Shown here: piece by piece, positions 5,287-5,962 of the stretch | How the letters are laid out: every line of letters starts with the position of its first letter | How positions within the stretch are numbered: position 1 is the stretch's first letter | Translations under genes and position numbers: made by a program | NCBI GenBank assembly: GCA_015055785.1 | Contig: SVHQ01000120.1 | Span: 1-5,962 of the forward strand | Reading direction: 5' to 3' | DNA length: 5,962 nt | Origin: Clostridiales bacterium | GTDB lineage: Bacteria > Bacillota_A > Clostridia > Christensenellales > Borkfalkiaceae | The notes under the pieces: model-generated | Told to the model about the DNA's origin: nothing | The model's input: the letters and a program-made list of their open reading frames with translations, nothing else | Database searches by the model: none

Positions 5287-5655
5287 ATGGCACGTATTGC
5301 CGGTGTAGATTTACCTAGAGAAAAAAGAGTAGAAATCGGCCTCACCTACATTTATGGTATCGGTTTGACTACTTCCAAAAAGATTCTCGCGGAAACCGGA
5401 ATCAATCCCGATACGAGAGTTAAAGATCTCGACGAGACTGACGTTTCCAAGCTCAGAGAATATATCGACCACAACTTGAGAGTAGAAGGTGAACTTCGTA
5501 GTGAAGTATCCCTTAACATTAAACGCCTTATGGAAATTGGGTGTTATAGAGGCATCCGTCACAGAAAGGGCTTGCCTGTACGTGGGCAGAGCACGAAGAG
5601 AAATGCTCGTACGCGTAAGGGTCCCGCACGCGCGATCGCAGGTAAGAAGAAGTAA
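5287..5655 (+). CDS. rpsM: 30S ribosomal protein S13
   Basis: S13 lies in the head of the small subunit, contacts the P-site tRNA through its C-terminal tail, and forms an intersubunit bridge with L5. The 122-residue product is of usual length. It has the [20 protein letters not shown] start, the helix-hairpin-helix-type [14 protein letters not shown] segment (21-34), a central helical part with LREYID, and the conserved [20 protein letters not shown] (85-104). A basic tail, [17 protein letters not shown], follows. GQSTKR is a small variant of the common GQRT/GQKT form. GGAGG (5273-5277) with a 9-base spacer fixes the start. It is the first gene behind the internal promoter at 4896-4925 and lies 21 bases before rpsK, so those two are probably one transcription unit. 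Confidence 0.99.
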   Translation: MARIAGVDLPREKRVEIGLTYIYGIGLTTSKKILAETGINPDTRVKDLDETDVSKLREYIDHNLRVEGELRSEVSLNIKRLMEIGCYRGIRHRKGLPVRGQSTKRNARTRKGPARAIAGKKK

Positions 5656-5676
5656 TAGAGGAGGCGATAGAATATT

Positions 5677-5962
5677 ATGGCAGAAATGAAGAAAAAAGTC
5701 GCTTCTCGTAAGCGTAAAGAAATTAAGAAAATTGACAAAGGTCAAGTTCATATTCAGTCTACCTTCAACAATACGATCGTAACGGTAACGGATATGAATG
5801 GTAATGCGATTTCCCAATCGAGCGCAGGTGCTCTTGGTTACAAGGGTAGCAGAAAGGGTACTCCTTTCGCAGCGCAGATGGCAGCTGAGACAGCAGCAAA
5901 AGTGGGCAAAGAACATGGTCTTCGCAGTGTAGAAGTATATGTAAAAGGTACCGGTGCAGGTA
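5677..5962 (+). CDS. rpsK: 30S ribosomal protein S11, 3'-truncated by the window
   Basis: S11 lies on the platform of the small subunit near the 3' end of 16S rRNA and the Shine-Dalgarno helix. The first 95 residues are visible out of a usual 125-130. After a Lys/Arg-rich tail (1-20) come the family blocks [35 protein letters not shown] and [20 protein letters not shown], then GTGAG at the window edge. The ribosome site AGAGGAGG (5657-5664) is 12 bases from the ATG, longer than ideal, but the alternative in-frame codon (ATT 5674) is not a normal start. Residue 47 is Gln (AISQSSAG) where many bacterial S11 proteins have Trp. The rest is typical. The gene continues past base 5962, where rpsD, rpoA and rplQ are expected from the usual order. 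Confidence 0.98.
   Translation, partial: MAEMKKKVASRKRKEIKKIDKGQVHIQSTFNNTIVTVTDMNGNAISQSSAGALGYKGSRKGTPFAAQMAAETAAKVGKEHGLRSVEVYVKGTGAG

Noticed and set aside
1..5962. Mobile elements, CRISPR arrays, tRNA or rRNA genes, defence or biosynthetic genes
   Set aside because: None found. Apart from the intergenic structures, the window is a conserved core ribosomal-protein cluster with no sign of insertion or transfer in the genes.

Overview
This window is a stretch of the bacterial spc/alpha ribosomal-protein cluster, all on the + strand. In order it holds rplR (3' part), rpsE, rpmD, rplO, secY, adk, map, infA, rpmJ, a 432-base gap without a convincing gene, rpsM and rpsK (5' part). The order with adk and map between secY and infA is typical of Gram-positive (Firmicutes-type) bacteria. 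The strong GGAGG-type ribosome sites, the zinc-ribbon form of adenylate kinase and the mixed AGA/CGT arginine usage suggest a Clostridia-like organism. This placement is inferred from layout and protein style only. TGA is a stop (rpsE) and TGG is tryptophan, so the genetic code is standard.

Bases 1-1444 carry four tightly packed 50S/30S protein genes (L18, S5, L30, L15), separated by 11-19 bases. A 134-base spacer with strong RNA-folding potential separates rplO from secY. SecY, the translocon pore, is followed by a 97-base spacer with a 15-bp hairpin. Then come adenylate kinase and methionine aminopeptidase, 3 bases apart, then IF-1 (GTG start) and the 38-residue L36. The functions fit together: ribosome subunits, translation initiation, removal of the starting methionine, membrane insertion of nascent proteins and adenylate balance.

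The most unusual region is 4855-5286, where rpmJ and rpsM are normally only tens of bases apart. It holds three A5 tracts in helical phase, a duplicated TTGACA box, an extended -10 (TGGTAAAAT), and then about 355 bases of untranslated leader. The leader contains a terminator-like hairpin with a T run at about +60 to +98. A segment at its very 5' end (4935-4943) could pair with the right arm of that hairpin, which is the geometry of a transcription attenuator. Further long-range complementarity lies downstream. I read this as an internal promoter with a candidate regulatory RNA controlling rpsM-rpsK and the genes beyond. No known leader family was recognised and no alignment could be run.

The proteins themselves look intact and ordinary. 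Small oddities are the lack of a ribosome site before map, a long ribosome-site spacer before rpsK, and a glutamine in S11 where bacterial relatives usually carry tryptophan.
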